A stretch of DNA of 64,000 nt from Brevibacillus invocatus (GTDB lineage: Bacteria; Bacillota; Bacilli; Brevibacillales; Brevibacillaceae), in the NCBI RefSeq assembly GCF_003710915.1, contig NZ_RHHR01000009.1, positions 186,001-250,000 of the forward strand, written 5' to 3'. Shown one piece after another: positions 27,280-36,909 of this stretch. The first letter of the stretch is position 1; each line of letters begins with the position of its first letter. The notes below the pieces were generated by a model, which worked only from the letters and a program-made list of their open reading frames with translations, ran no database searches and was not told the DNA's origin. The position numbers and the translations under genes were made by a program.

Positions 27280-29394
27280 ATGTTTTTGATTCACGCCCTT
27301 TTAAAAACTATCTTGGTGCTATGGTTCCGCCCTCGCATGCAAGGTCTTGAAAAATTGGATCTCTCCAAACCATCACTGATTACACCTAACCACGTATCTC
27401 TCTTGGATGCGGTCCTGCTCTCCTTTTACTTGCCGAAAAACGCGACCTTCGTCGTCAACACAGAGATCGCCAAAAAGTTCGCCTTTTTCCTTCGTTTCCG
27501 CAAGCACATCACGATTGATCCGCTCAATCCATACTCGATTCGCCAAATGCTGCGGATCTTGAAAAAAGGAGAAACCTTGGTGATTTTCCCAGAAGGTCGC
27601 ATCACGACTACGGGCGGCTTGATGAAAATTTACAGTGGTGTCGGTTATCTCGCGATGCGCACTGGCGTACCCGTCTATCCGGTCATCATCCAAGGTCTGC
27701 AGCGCTCCATTTTCTCTTACTTAAAAGGCAAGCTGCGCCTGCAATGGTTCCCGGAAGTGACGATCACCATCAGCAATCCCTATACCATCGAACACGATAA
27801 AACACGGTCGATGCGTGAACAAAAAGCATCCGCCAGCGATCTGGTTTTACGTACCATGCAAAACGAGCTGTTCCAAAGTCAAATGAAGCCAAACGTCAAC
27901 CTGTTCGATGAAGTCCTGCGCGCCTCGCAAATCAACGGCGCCAAAATGGAAATCGCAAAAGATCTCACTGCTGCCGTCAACTACCGGACTTTGCTGGTCG
28001 GCAGCTACTTGCTCGGCAACAAGCTCCGTCCATCGCTTTTGGGTCAATCAACGGTCGGACTGTTCCTGCCCAACTCTGTCGGTCACCTGATCACGTTGCT
28101 GTCCTTGTTCCGCATCGGCAAAACACCTGCGATTCTGAACTTTTCCTTGGGTGTCCGCCCTTTGCTGGACTGCTGCGAAACTGCTGGGATCCAAACGATT
28201 CTGACTTCCCGCGTATTTATCGAAAAAGGGAAGCTGGACCACATCATCGCCGGACTGGAAGACAGCATGAAAATCGTCTACCTGGAAGATTTGAAAGCAT
28301 CTGCCACCGCTTTTGACAAAGTGGCCGCCCTGTTCCGCTTCCTGACCAAACAACCTGCACAGACCGGCAACAACGAGCTGATACTGTTCACCTCAGGCAG
28401 CGAAAGCAAACCAAAAGGCGTGGTGCTGACACATACCAACCTGTTTGCAAATATTCAACAGGTGACCAGCGTGATTGACATCACTTCACGTGACAAGTTC
28501 TTTAATGCACTGCCGATGTTTCACAGCTTTGGCCTGACAGCAGGTACGCTCTTGCCAGTCGTCAAAGGAGTTCCGGTCTACCTGTATCCGAGTCCGCTAC
28601 ATTACAAAGCCATTTCCGAGCTGGTCTACGATCAGAACGCGACGATCCTGTTCGGCACCTCTACCTTTATGGCTGGATACGGTCGGATGGCACATCCGTA
28701 CAATTTCTATTCACTGCGCTACGTCTTCGCTGGTGCTGAAAAACTAAAAGACGATGTCCGTCAAATGTGGATGGAGAAATTCGGAGTACGTATCTTTGAA
28801 GGCTACGGCGCTACCGAGACCTCTCCCATCCTGTCACTCAACACGCCTCTTTCCAACAAGCAGGGTACGGTAGGCCGCCTGTTGCCTGGCATGTCGTATC
28901 GACTGGACGCTGTCGAAGGAATCGAGCAAGGTGGACAGCTGCTTGTCAAAGGCCCCAATGTCATGAAAGGGTACATGATCCACGGGAAAGGCTTCCTGCC
29001 CGCAGAAGAATGGTATCAGACCGGCGACCTGGTGGAAACAGACGCAGAAGGCTTCCTGACCATCAAATCCCGCCTGAAGCGCTTCGCTAAGATCGGCGGG
29101 GAAATGGTCTCCCTCAACCTGATCGAGGAGCTGGCCATGCAGTGCTTCGGCCACTCGGGATTTGCCGCCATCACGGTCAATGACCCACGCAAAGGGGAGC
29201 GCGTCCTGCTCTATTCCACTGACGAAAGAGCAGAGCTAAGCCCGCTTCGTGCCTATATCCAGCAACGTCAGTTTTCACCGTTACTCGTCCCTGCAACCAT
29301 TCGTCATACCAAGTCCCTGCCGCTCCTGGGCAGCGGAAAAACAGATTACGTCAGCCTCAAGCAATGGGCTGAGCGTGGAGGCGATGCATCATGA
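27280..29394 (+). CDS. aas: Bifunctional acyl-ACP synthetase / 2-acylglycerophosphoethanolamine acyltransferase
   Basis: Re-acylates lysophospholipids: the C-terminal half activates a fatty acid, the N-terminal half transfers it. 704 residues: PlsC-type acyltransferase (about 1-190) with NHVSLLD (the H-x4-D motif) and FPEGRITTTGG; AMP-binding synthetase (about 215-690) with LFTSGSESKPKGVVLTH, GYGATETSP, and YQTGDLVETDAEG. I prefer the ATG at 27280 over the GTG at 27271 because AAAGG is too close to the GTG. It overlaps the downstream lplT by the ATGA junction. The pair Aas-LplT is the known lysophospholipid salvage unit. Confidence 0.92.
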   Translation: MFLIHALLKTILVLWFRPRMQGLEKLDLSKPSLITPNHVSLLDAVLLSFYLPKNATFVVNTEIAKKFAFFLRFRKHITIDPLNPYSIRQMLRILKKGETLVIFPEGRITTTGGLMKIYSGVGYLAMRTGVPVYPVIIQGLQRSIFSYLKGKLRLQWFPEVTITISNPYTIEHDKTRSMREQKASASDLVLRTMQNELFQSQMKPNVNLFDEVLRASQINGAKMEIAKDLTAAVNYRTLLVGSYLLGNKLRPSLLGQSTVGLFLPNSVGHLITLLSLFRIGKTPAILNFSLGVRPLLDCCETAGIQTILTSRVFIEKGKLDHIIAGLEDSMKIVYLEDLKASATAFDKVAALFRFLTKQPAQTGNNELILFTSGSESKPKGVVLTHTNLFANIQQVTSVIDITSRDKFFNALPMFHSFGLTAGTLLPVVKGVPVYLYPSPLHYKAISELVYDQNATILFGTSTFMAGYGRMAHPYNFYSLRYVFAGAEKLKDDVRQMWMEKFGVRIFEGYGATETSPILSLNTPLSNKQGTVGRLLPGMSYRLDAVEGIEQGGQLLVKGPNVMKGYMIHGKGFLPAEEWYQTGDLVETDAEGFLTIKSRLKRFAKIGGEMVSLNLIEELAMQCFGHSGFAAITVNDPRKGERVLLYSTDERAELSPLRAYIQQRQFSPLLVPATIRHTKSLPLLGSGKTDYVSLKQWAERGGDAS

Positions 29395-30602
29395 AGACGC
29401 GATTACAGCCCTTGCAGGCTTTGTATTTCACACAGTTCCTATCCGCCTTTGCCGACAACATGATCTTGTTCGTGATCGCGAACCTGCTGCGGGAGAATGG
29501 CTTTTCTCCCGCCATGCTCGCGCTCGTCTCGATCTCATTCTTTCTCCCTTATATTTTTCTCGCTCCGCTGGTGGGGCCATTTGCCGACAAGCATCCTAAA
29601 TCGCTCGTACTCGTAATCGGCAACTTGATCAAAGCTCTCGGTGTCCTGCTGCTGTTCGTGATCGATCAATCCAGCATCCTGCTGCTGATGCTCTGCTACT
29701 TCACGGTAGGTGTGGGAGCAGTCGTATACTCCCCAGCCAAATACGGAATCTTACCGGAGCTGACGAAGAACGAGGATGAGCTGTTTCATGCGAATGCACG
29801 AATCGAAGCGTATACGATTATCGCGATTCTGACCGGGATTGGCGGGGGTGGTGCAATTGCTTCCATGACGCACCCGCTCCTGTCCTCTGGCATCTGTCTC
29901 GCGCTGTACCTGCTGTCATTGTTCATGACGTTCTTCATCCCACGCATGCACGGAAATGCTGCGATTCGCTACGGTACGGAAGCTCGTCGTTTCTTCCTTG
30001 ACTTTCAAGCTTTGATGAAAAGACCGGATACGAACTTTGCCCTCGTCGGAACGGGCGCCTTCTGGATGAGTTCAGCTGTCTTGCGTGTCGCGGTGCTTGC
30101 CTGGATTCCCGCAGCACTCGCGATCGATCCGCAGCACTTTTCGGTTTCATTGATCCTGGCGACTACCTCGATCGGCATTATCGCGGGAGCATTTTTGGCT
30201 CCCAAGCTCATACCGCTGCACCAATTTACACGCTCCATCATCTATGGCTTTGGCATGTTCCTGGTGATTGTCCTGTTTCCTTGGATTCACGTCACGTTTT
30301 TCGCGATCTGTCTCTTGCTGCTGGTAGGCTTTATGGGCGGGGTCTTCATCATTCCGATGAATACGATCTTGCAGGAGGAAGGAAAGAAGATGGTGGGCTC
30401 CGGGAAAACCATCGCCATTCAGAACTTTATCGAAAACTTCTTGATGGCAGTAGGTTCCGGAATCTACTACCTGTTTACCTACATGAGTAATTCGATCTCC
30501 GGAGCTATCGTCTTCCAAGGCTTGATCCTGTTGGTCTTTCTGGCTTACCTGGCGAAAAAAAACCAACAGATTCGGACTCAGGGGAGAACTTTTTTGAGAT
30601 GA
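29391..30602 (+). CDS. lplT: Lysophospholipid transporter LplT (MFS)
   Basis: Major facilitator that flips lysophospholipids to the inner leaflet for Aas. 403 residues, about 12 TM helices. LplT-like segments: FLSAFADNMILFVIANLL, GPFADKHPKSLVLVIGN, VYSPAKYGILPELT, and FIIPMNTILQEEGKKMVGSGKTIAIQNF. The ATG overlaps the aas stop, implying coupled translation. In many bacteria the two proteins are fused; here they are separate. Confidence 0.9.
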   Translation: MKTRLQPLQALYFTQFLSAFADNMILFVIANLLRENGFSPAMLALVSISFFLPYIFLAPLVGPFADKHPKSLVLVIGNLIKALGVLLLFVIDQSSILLLMLCYFTVGVGAVVYSPAKYGILPELTKNEDELFHANARIEAYTIIAILTGIGGGGAIASMTHPLLSSGICLALYLLSLFMTFFIPRMHGNAAIRYGTEARRFFLDFQALMKRPDTNFALVGTGAFWMSSAVLRVAVLAWIPAALAIDPQHFSVSLILATTSIGIIAGAFLAPKLIPLHQFTRSIIYGFGMFLVIVLFPWIHVTFFAICLLLLVGFMGGVFIIPMNTILQEEGKKMVGSGKTIAIQNFIENFLMAVGSGIYYLFTYMSNSISGAIVFQGLILLVFLAYLAKKNQQIRTQGRTFLR

Positions 30603-30645
30603 ACATTCTCAGGCCATATGAGTGCGAAACAAAATGTTCAATAGC

Positions 30646-30685
30646 AAAAGGACAGTCTCGGCAACAAGCCTAGCTGTCCTTTTGT
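30646..30685 (+). terminator. Rho-independent terminator of aas-lplT
   Basis: AAAAGGACAG pairs with CTGTCCTTTT, 44 nt after the lplT stop. The reverse strand is also T-flanked, so it may work for the minus-strand remnant too. Confidence 0.75.
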
Positions 30686-30692
30686 ACTTTGT

Positions 30693-31071
30693 TTACAATC
30701 GTTGATTCCTAGATATCTTCTCGAACACTTCTATTACTTCGGCAGCAGTAGGGACATTGAGCACATTCTCCTCGATGAATTCTTTCACCTGCGGATCTGT
30801 GCTGGTCATCAGCAGGTGAGCAGCGGCTTCTCCATCGTAGGGCTAAAAAGTCTCGATGTTCTCGGTTTAACTGTTTGGCGACCCACTCCGTCTTTTCACG
30901 TCCCTTCGCTGACATTTCAGAACGAAGTGGCTTCTCGTCGAAAGCGAGGACGACTTCGCGATCACAGTTCCCACGTATGAATTGGACCGGATATTGCGTT
31001 TTAAGCTGGATGAGGCGCTTTGCAATTTCATCATTGTCCCCCCTTTTTCCCAGTTTACTTCTGTCAGCCAC
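30693..31071 (-). pseudogene. Remnant of a calcineurin-like metallophosphoesterase
   Basis: Two pieces of one phosphoesterase-type gene. The first frame (about 75 codons) has LIQLKTQYPVQFIRGNCDREVV, with the GNCD metal motif, continuing to NREHRDFLA. The reading then shifts by one to a piece (DGEAAAHLLMTSTDPQVKEF to VIEVFEKISRNQRL) that resembles the C-terminal tail of the same family. The N-terminal DxH metal site and the middle with the GHxH motifs are missing. It begins immediately after recQ. Non-functional. Confidence 0.72.
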
Positions 31072-32854
31072 CTGACTTTACACCTTTTTGTGCCTCGTAG
31101 ACTTGCAGGCAGTCCAGGAAGGGTTGACCGTATTTATCAAACTTGGCTTCCCCGACTCCCTTGATTTGCAGCATTTCTTTCTTATCCTTCGGGCATAAGC
31201 TGCTCATCTCACGCAGGGTGCTATCATGGAAAATAACATAGGGCGGCACACCCTCACGCTGCGAGATCTCCTTGCGCAGGCTGCGTAGACGCTCGAACAA
31301 GTCGTCGTCTTCTGTCTGCTGCACGGGACGAATCACGATTTTTTGCCAGACCTGCTCCTCTCCGCGCAGAACGGGCAAGGCCTTTTCCCCCAGCTTGAGC
31401 ACCGGGTACTGGCTCTCTGTCACCTGCAGGTAGCCTTCTGCGATCAAGAGCTGGATCAAATCGACGATCTCTTTTTCCTTGTACTCTTTCATCAAGCCGT
31501 AGGTAGGCAGTTGATCAAAGGAAAATTGGGTCACTTTTTTATTTTTGGAGCCTTTCAGCACTTGAGCTACCAGAGCAGCACCGAAACGCTCCTTCATGCG
31601 CTTGACGCAGGAAAAGATTTTTTGTGCCTCCACCGTGATGTCGGCAAGCTCACGCTGATCGGTGCAGTTGCCGCAACGGCCGCATTCAGCTGCTGAGGTC
31701 TCGCCAAAATAATGAACGATGTACTGCTGCAAGCAGCGTGGGGTGCGGCAGTAATCAATCATGGCGTACAGCTTCTTGTACTCGTGCTCCTTCCGCTCAT
31801 CGGAGAGCGTGTTTTGCTCAATGAAGAAGGTCTGTGTCTGGATGTCCTGCGGCTGGAATAATAGGACACACTCGCTCGGCTCGCCGTCCCGTCCTGCACG
31901 CCCTGCCTCCTGGTAGTACGCCTCCAGATTTTTCGGCATGTTGTAATGGATCACGTAGCGGACGTTGGACTTGTCGATTCCCATTCCAAAGGCATTGGTG
32001 GCAATCATCGTGCGCACGTCATCGAACAGAAATGCCTCCTGGTTCTCTGCGCGTTCTTCTTCTGTCAGTCCTGCGTGATATTTGGTCACAGAAAATCCGC
32101 GCTTGTTCAAATCAGCATGGAGCGCATCCACGTCTTTTCTCGTGGCCGCATAAATGATCCCGGCTTGCTGACCGTTGGAACGTATATACTCCTGAATGAA
32201 ATCGCGGCGGTTCTCTCCCCTGCGCACGGACAGATTCAGATTGTCTCGACCAAAGCCTGTGATGAAGATCTGTTCGCCCTCCAAGGACAGCTGTCGTTGA
32301 ATATCGGACGTAACTTCCGGTGTAGCCGTCGCTGTCAGTGCTACGACTACAGGGCGCTGGGGCAGCGAGTCCAGAAAGCGGGCAATCTCCAAATAGCTCG
32401 GTCGGAAATCATGCCCCCACTGGGAGACGCAGTGCGCTTCATCCACGGCCACAAAAGAGATCGGTACATCCTGGATCAACGATTGGAAGGAATCGGATTC
32501 CAGCCGCTCGGGCGCAATGTAGATCAGCTTGTACTCGCCGCGAGCGGCTTGCTGCATTCTCTCCCTAACCTCGCTGTATGTTAGCGAGCTGTTGATCTGT
32601 GTAGCAGGAATCCCCATGCTGACCAATACGTCTACTTGATCCTTCATCAGCGAGATCAGAGGTGAGACGACGATCGTCACACCTTCGAACAGCATCGCTG
32701 GAACCTGATAGCAGATCGACTTCCCGCCGCCTGTCGGCATAATACCTACGGTGTCGTGGCCTTCCAGCAGGCTCGTGATGATTTTTTTTTGCCCCTCCCG
32801 AAACGTCGGGTAGCCAAAATATTTCTGCAATACTTCTTCTGCTCTATGCAACAA
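31064..32854 (-). CDS. recQ: ATP-dependent DNA helicase RecQ
   Basis: 3'-5' DNA helicase for recombination and fork repair. 596 residues: helicase core with Walker [13 protein letters not shown] box in [22 protein letters not shown], motif [15 protein letters not shown] zinc site with Cys in CRTPRC and CGRCGNC; HRDC domain at the end ([22 protein letters not shown]). I chose the first of two tandem TTG codons at 32854, preceded by AAGGGGAATTCTC; the open frame goes 36 codons further without family similarity. It lies 140 bp downstream of fumC, beyond a terminator. Confidence 0.93.
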   Translation of the reverse strand: MLHRAEEVLQKYFGYPTFREGQKKIITSLLEGHDTVGIMPTGGGKSICYQVPAMLFEGVTIVVSPLISLMKDQVDVLVSMGIPATQINSSLTYSEVRERMQQAARGEYKLIYIAPERLESDSFQSLIQDVPISFVAVDEAHCVSQWGHDFRPSYLEIARFLDSLPQRPVVVALTATATPEVTSDIQRQLSLEGEQIFITGFGRDNLNLSVRRGENRRDFIQEYIRSNGQQAGIIYAATRKDVDALHADLNKRGFSVTKYHAGLTEEERAENQEAFLFDDVRTMIATNAFGMGIDKSNVRYVIHYNMPKNLEAYYQEAGRAGRDGEPSECVLLFQPQDIQTQTFFIEQNTLSDERKEHEYKKLYAMIDYCRTPRCLQQYIVHYFGETSAAECGRCGNCTDQRELADITVEAQKIFSCVKRMKERFGAALVAQVLKGSKNKKVTQFSFDQLPTYGLMKEYKEKEIVDLIQLLIAEGYLQVTESQYPVLKLGEKALPVLRGEEQVWQKIVIRPVQQTEDDDLFERLRSLRKEISQREGVPPYVIFHDSTLREMSSLCPKDKKEMLQIKGVGEAKFDKYGQPFLDCLQVYEAQKGVKSGG

Positions 32855-32939
32855 GAGAATTCCCCTTCTCTTACTTTTTTCATCATCTACCTCTATTAGT
32901 GTACTTGTCTTCTTGAGGACAAAACAAGGGTTCGCAAAA

Positions 32940-32970
32940 AAACCGATCGCACAAAGCTGCACGATCGGTC
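32940..32970 (-). terminator. Rho-independent terminator of fumC
   Basis: ACCGATCG / CGATCGGT with a 12-nt loop followed by TTTTTT on the minus strand, 25 nt after the fumC stop. Confidence 0.85.
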
Positions 32971-32994
32971 ATTCTTCTCCTTATTGGCTTGTGA

Positions 32995-34383
32995 TTACTC
33001 TTTGGGGTGAATCATCTGCTCTGGGCGAACGATCTGGTCAAATTGTTCCTCCGTCAGCAGATTACTTTTGATCGCGGCTTCTTTTAGCGTCAAACCTTCC
33101 TTGTGGGCAAGCTTGGCGATCGCCGCGGCATTTTCATAGCCGATGTGAGGATTCAGCGCTGTAACGAGCATCAGGGAGTTTTTCAGGTTGCGCTCGATGA
33201 CGATCTGATTGGGCTCGATTCCGACTGCGCAGTTGTCCGTAAACGAATGCATGGTATCTGCCAGCAGTCGAGTGGATTGCAAGAAGTTGTAGATAATGAC
33301 CGGCTTAAATACATTCAACTCAAAATTTCCCTGGCTGGCGGCAAAGCCAATCGCCGCATCATTGCCCATCACCTGGCAGGCTACCATCGTCATGGCTTCA
33401 CTCTGTGTCGGGTTTACTTTACCTGGCATGATCGAGCTGCCCGGCTCATTGGCAGGGATTGAGATCTCACCGATACCGGAGCGCGGTCCACTCGCGAGCC
33501 ACCTGACGTCATTGGCAATTTTCATCAGATCTGCCGCCAATGCCTTCAGCGCACCGTGAACATGCACCAGCTCGTCGTGGCTGGTCAACGCATGGAATTT
33601 GTTCGTCGCCGTTTGAAAGGGCTTGCCCAGCTGCTGTGTTATCTCGGCAGCGACCATTTCTCCAAAACGGGGATGTGCGTTGATTCCCGTCCCGACTGCG
33701 GTTCCGCCAATCGCCAGCTCGCGGAGGTACTGCGCGCTTTCCAGGATCATGCGTCCGCTCTTATCCAGCATGTGAACCCACCCGCTCACCTCCTGGCCGA
33801 GTGTCAACGGCGTAGCATCCTGCAAATGGGTCCTGCCGATCTTGATGATGTTCATGAATTCGCTGCTCTTTTGCTCCAAGGTGGTTTTTAACCGGGCAAG
33901 TGCGGGAAGCACCTGATCCTCGACGGCAACGAGAGCGGCTAGATGCATCGCAGTAGGGAAGGTATCGTTAGAGCTTTGCGATTTGTTCACATCGTCATTC
34001 GCGTGAATGCGCACGGCGCTTCCGCTTTGCTCCAGCATGGAGTTGGCGCGGTGAGCGATCACCTCATTTACGTTCATATTGGACTGGGTGCCGCTTCCCG
34101 TCTGCCAGACGACGAGCGGGAAATGGTCGTCCCACTGACCTGCAATGACTTCATCGGCAGCAGCCACGATCACTCTTGCCTTCTCATCGTCCAGCTTGCC
34201 CAGCTTGTGATTAGCCAAAGCCGCGCTTTTTTTCAACACGCCAAACATGCGGACGACCTCAAGCGGCATCTTCTCGGTTCCGATGCGAAAATTCTGCAAG
34301 CTGCGCTGGGTTTGCGCCCCCCACCACGCACTTGCGGGAACCTGGATCTCGCCCAAGGTATCCCTTTCGATTCTGTAATCCAT
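32995..34383 (-). CDS. fumC: Class II fumarate hydratase
   Basis: Fumarate to L-malate in the citric acid cycle. 462 residues, normal. Signature [15 protein letters not shown], plus [14 protein letters not shown] [15 protein letters not shown] and [16 protein letters not shown]. The ATG at 34383 ([16 protein letters not shown]) follows AAAAAGGAGGAAG. Single gene between terminators. Confidence 0.95.
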   Translation of the reverse strand: MDYRIERDTLGEIQVPASAWWGAQTQRSLQNFRIGTEKMPLEVVRMFGVLKKSAALANHKLGKLDDEKARVIVAAADEVIAGQWDDHFPLVVWQTGSGTQSNMNVNEVIAHRANSMLEQSGSAVRIHANDDVNKSQSSNDTFPTAMHLAALVAVEDQVLPALARLKTTLEQKSSEFMNIIKIGRTHLQDATPLTLGQEVSGWVHMLDKSGRMILESAQYLRELAIGGTAVGTGINAHPRFGEMVAAEITQQLGKPFQTATNKFHALTSHDELVHVHGALKALAADLMKIANDVRWLASGPRSGIGEISIPANEPGSSIMPGKVNPTQSEAMTMVACQVMGNDAAIGFAASQGNFELNVFKPVIIYNFLQSTRLLADTMHSFTDNCAVGIEPNQIVIERNLKNSLMLVTALNPHIGYENAAAIAKLAHKEGLTLKEAAIKSNLLTEEQFDQIVRPEQMIHPKE

Positions 34384-34457
34384 CACGCTTCCTCCTTTTT
34401 TACGGGACCACGCATCTGAAAGACTCACCTCATTATCATGCCCAGTTATTGTATGAA

Positions 34458-34503
34458 AAAAGACCGATGCACCATTCACTTTTGGCTACAATCGGTCTTT
34501 GGT
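34458..34503 (-). terminator. Rho-independent terminator of the mgtC-like gene
   Basis: AAAGACCGAT / ATCGGTCTTT, followed by TTTTTTC on the minus strand. Confidence 0.8.
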
Positions 34504-34512
34504 CTTTCCTGT

Positions 34513-35190
34513 TTATCTGCTCTCCACTTCTACTGAAACGACGTGATCCACATGCTTCAAGGAACTGTATATATCTGTGGTATACGTATCATCCGAGGCA
34601 GCAATCATCATTTCCAGCTTCTTCTGTCCGTTATCCACATCTTTTACCTTCACTCTTTTCACTTGCATGTGGAGGTGTTTAATCTGCCTGAAGACATCGT
34701 CCAGATCGCCATTGCCCTGCACGATGATCTTGATCGACAAATCGCGTTGGCGCAAGGAGCTCGGACCAATCCATTTCAGAATGAAAGGAAACAGGTTGAT
34801 CGCCAGGATGATAAGGGCTGTTGCCGTCACCGCTTCAAAGTAAAAACCTGCTCCAACTGCAATTCCCAGCCCGGAAGCTGCCCAAACCATCGAAGCTGTC
34901 GTCAAGCCGGAAATCACATCATTGCTTCTGCGCAGAATCACACCTGCACCGAGAAAACCTACCCCACTCACAATCTGTGCTGCCAGACGCATCGCATCCA
35001 TATTGGTTACTCCAGGTACGGAGAACTTCGGCACGGATTGAATCGAGACAATCGTGATCAAGCAGCTGGCTACGGATATCACCATACTCGTCTTGACACC
35101 AAGCGGCTTATGCTTGAGCTGTCTGTCTACGCCAATTAATAATCCAAGAAAAAGTGCAATACCTAGCTTCAATAAAAAATCATACGACAT
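34513..35190 (-). CDS. MgtC/SapB family membrane protein
   Basis: 225 residues: five hydrophobic helices in 1-140 and a soluble C-terminal ACT-like domain (about 150-225). Conserved MgtC segments are GLLIGVDRQLKHKPLGVKT, GVGFLGAGVILR and GLTTASMVWAASGLGIAVG. Such proteins are linked to Mg limitation and ATP synthase modulation in pathogens; the role in soil Bacillales is unclear. GGGGGAAC precedes the ATG. Transcribed alone. Confidence 0.92.
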   Translation of the reverse strand: MSYDFLLKLGIALFLGLLIGVDRQLKHKPLGVKTSMVISVASCLITIVSIQSVPKFSVPGVTNMDAMRLAAQIVSGVGFLGAGVILRRSNDVISGLTTASMVWAASGLGIAVGAGFYFEAVTATALIILAINLFPFILKWIGPSSLRQRDLSIKIIVQGNGDLDDVFRQIKHLHMQVKRVKVKDVDNGQKKLEMMIAASDDTYTTDIYSSLKHVDHVVSVEVESR

Positions 35191-35343
35191 TCATAGTTCC
35201 CCCTTCCCTACATTCCATGTCAGATATTCTTCCATAATTCCATTAATGAAAGTATATACGTTCTAACTAAAAATTAGGAGTGAAATTTCTCTTATTTTCC
35301 CCAACTCTTGCATCCAGCCTCCCGTTTTTTCTTACAGAAAAAC

Positions 35344-35370
35344 GGAAAATCCCTTGCATCGGGATTTTCC
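35344..35370 (-). terminator. Rho-independent terminator of the MATE gene
   Basis: GGAAAATCCC / GGGATTTTCC with a 7-nt loop, followed by GTTTTTC on the minus strand. Confidence 0.8.
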
Positions 35371-35390
35371 GCCAGTCCTTCATACCATCC

Positions 35391-36749
35391 TTATGAATGT
35401 GCTTCGGTAATCATTCGCTTTTGCAGCCGCAGCAGACGTCCGAACAAAAAGACAGCTCCGGCAGCCAAGCCCGTAATGAGTCCAATCCAGTAGCCATACG
35501 CCATAAAGGAGGTGTATTGGGCCAACACGTATCCCAGCGGAAGCCCAATGACCCAATAGGATACCAACGCAACGACAAAAGGTACGGTCACATCCTTGTA
35601 CCCCCGCAGTACCCCCTGAATCGGCGCCGCAACAGCATCCGAAATCAGGAACAGAATCGAATACATCAAGAACGTTTGCGTGAGCCGCAGCACTTCCTTA
35701 TCCGTCGTATAGAACCCTGCTACCTGTTCGTTATACACATACAGAACCACCGCGAACAACAGCGCCAGCAACAGTGCGCTGCCGATACCCAGATAGCTGT
35801 ACTGTTTGGCGTCCTTGTAACGCTTCGCCCCCACCTCGAACCCGACCAGAATCGTCAAGGCCATCGAGATACTCATCGGCACCATGTAGATAAACGAAGC
35901 AAAGTTGATCGCAGCCTGATGCGCCGCAATCGTGATCGTGCTGTATTCGCTCATGAGCAGTGTGACAGCAGCAAAAATACTCACTTCAAAAAAGATCGAG
36001 AAGCCGATGGGCAAGCCCAGCTTGAGCAGCTCTCTGCCCGCGCTCAAGGAAATGCGGTATAACTCGGTAAACAGACCGAACTCCACAAATGGCTGCACAC
36101 GTTTCACAACGTACAGACTGATCAATAAAATACACCAAAAGGTGATCGCCGTTGCATAACCGGCACCTACTCCTCCCAATCGCGGAAAACCAAATTTCCC
36201 GAAAATGAGGACGTAGTTCATCACGACATTGATGGGCAAGGAAATGAGCGTAATGACCATGGTGACCCGAGTATGTCCTAGTGCATCAATAAAGCAACGG
36301 AAAACCGTATAGAGAAACAAAGGAATGATTCCAAATGACAAGGCGACGAGGTAATCGAATGCAATCTGGCGAACATCCGGTTCAAGTCCCATCATGTTCA
36401 GAACCGGGTTCAGAACCAAAGCTCCGAGCAGGATCACCGCCACCGCGATGACCACTGCCATGTACATGGCCTGCATCACCGTAAACGGCACCTGTTTTTT
36501 GTTGTCTGCCCCCACCATTTGGGCAATCATTGGCATCACTGCCATCAAAATCCCTGTCAGACCTGCCTGGACGGGTGCCCATAGACTCGATCCAATCGCA
36601 ACTCCAGCCAAATCGATCGGGCTGGCGTGGCCTGACATGATCGTATCAAAAAAAGTCATGGAGAATAGCGCTAGCTGTGAAATCAAAATAGGCAGCAACA
36701 CCGTTAGAAACTGACGCCACTTTCCAGATAAAGAATAGGTTTCAACCAT
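35391..36749 (-). CDS. MATE family multidrug efflux transporter (NorM-like)
   Basis: Cation-coupled drug/metabolite antiporter in the cytoplasmic membrane. 452 residues, about 12 helices in two homologous halves. Seen: FFDTIMSGHASPIDLAGVAIG, GPVQAGLTG-like APVQAGLTGILMAVMPMIAQ, and AHQAAINFASFIYMVPMSIS in the second half. ATG at 36749. Stands alone between terminators. Substrates not predictable. Confidence 0.92.
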   Translation of the reverse strand: MVETYSLSGKWRQFLTVLLPILISQLALFSMTFFDTIMSGHASPIDLAGVAIGSSLWAPVQAGLTGILMAVMPMIAQMVGADNKKQVPFTVMQAMYMAVVIAVAVILLGALVLNPVLNMMGLEPDVRQIAFDYLVALSFGIIPLFLYTVFRCFIDALGHTRVTMVITLISLPINVVMNYVLIFGKFGFPRLGGVGAGYATAITFWCILLISLYVVKRVQPFVEFGLFTELYRISLSAGRELLKLGLPIGFSIFFEVSIFAAVTLLMSEYSTITIAAHQAAINFASFIYMVPMSISMALTILVGFEVGAKRYKDAKQYSYLGIGSALLLALLFAVVLYVYNEQVAGFYTTDKEVLRLTQTFLMYSILFLISDAVAAPIQGVLRGYKDVTVPFVVALVSYWVIGLPLGYVLAQYTSFMAYGYWIGLITGLAAGAVFLFGRLLRLQKRMITEAHS

Positions 36750-36846
36750 TGTTTATACGTCCTAACCAGGGAAGGCAATCCCAATATTTAAGTTACGATT
36801 ATAGCAAAGTGCCTACCTCTCATCAACAGAAACATCCAAACAGACG

Positions 36847-36877
36847 AAACCGTCAGGCGATAGTCCCTGACGGCTTC
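36847..36877 (-). terminator. Rho-independent terminator of the purine operon
   Basis: GCCGTCAGG / CCTGACGG followed by TTTCGTCTGTTT on the minus strand, 33 nt after the ade stop. Confidence 0.7.
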
Positions 36878-36909
36878 TTGAGTGGCGCGCTATTTACATT
36901 CCTCTACAT

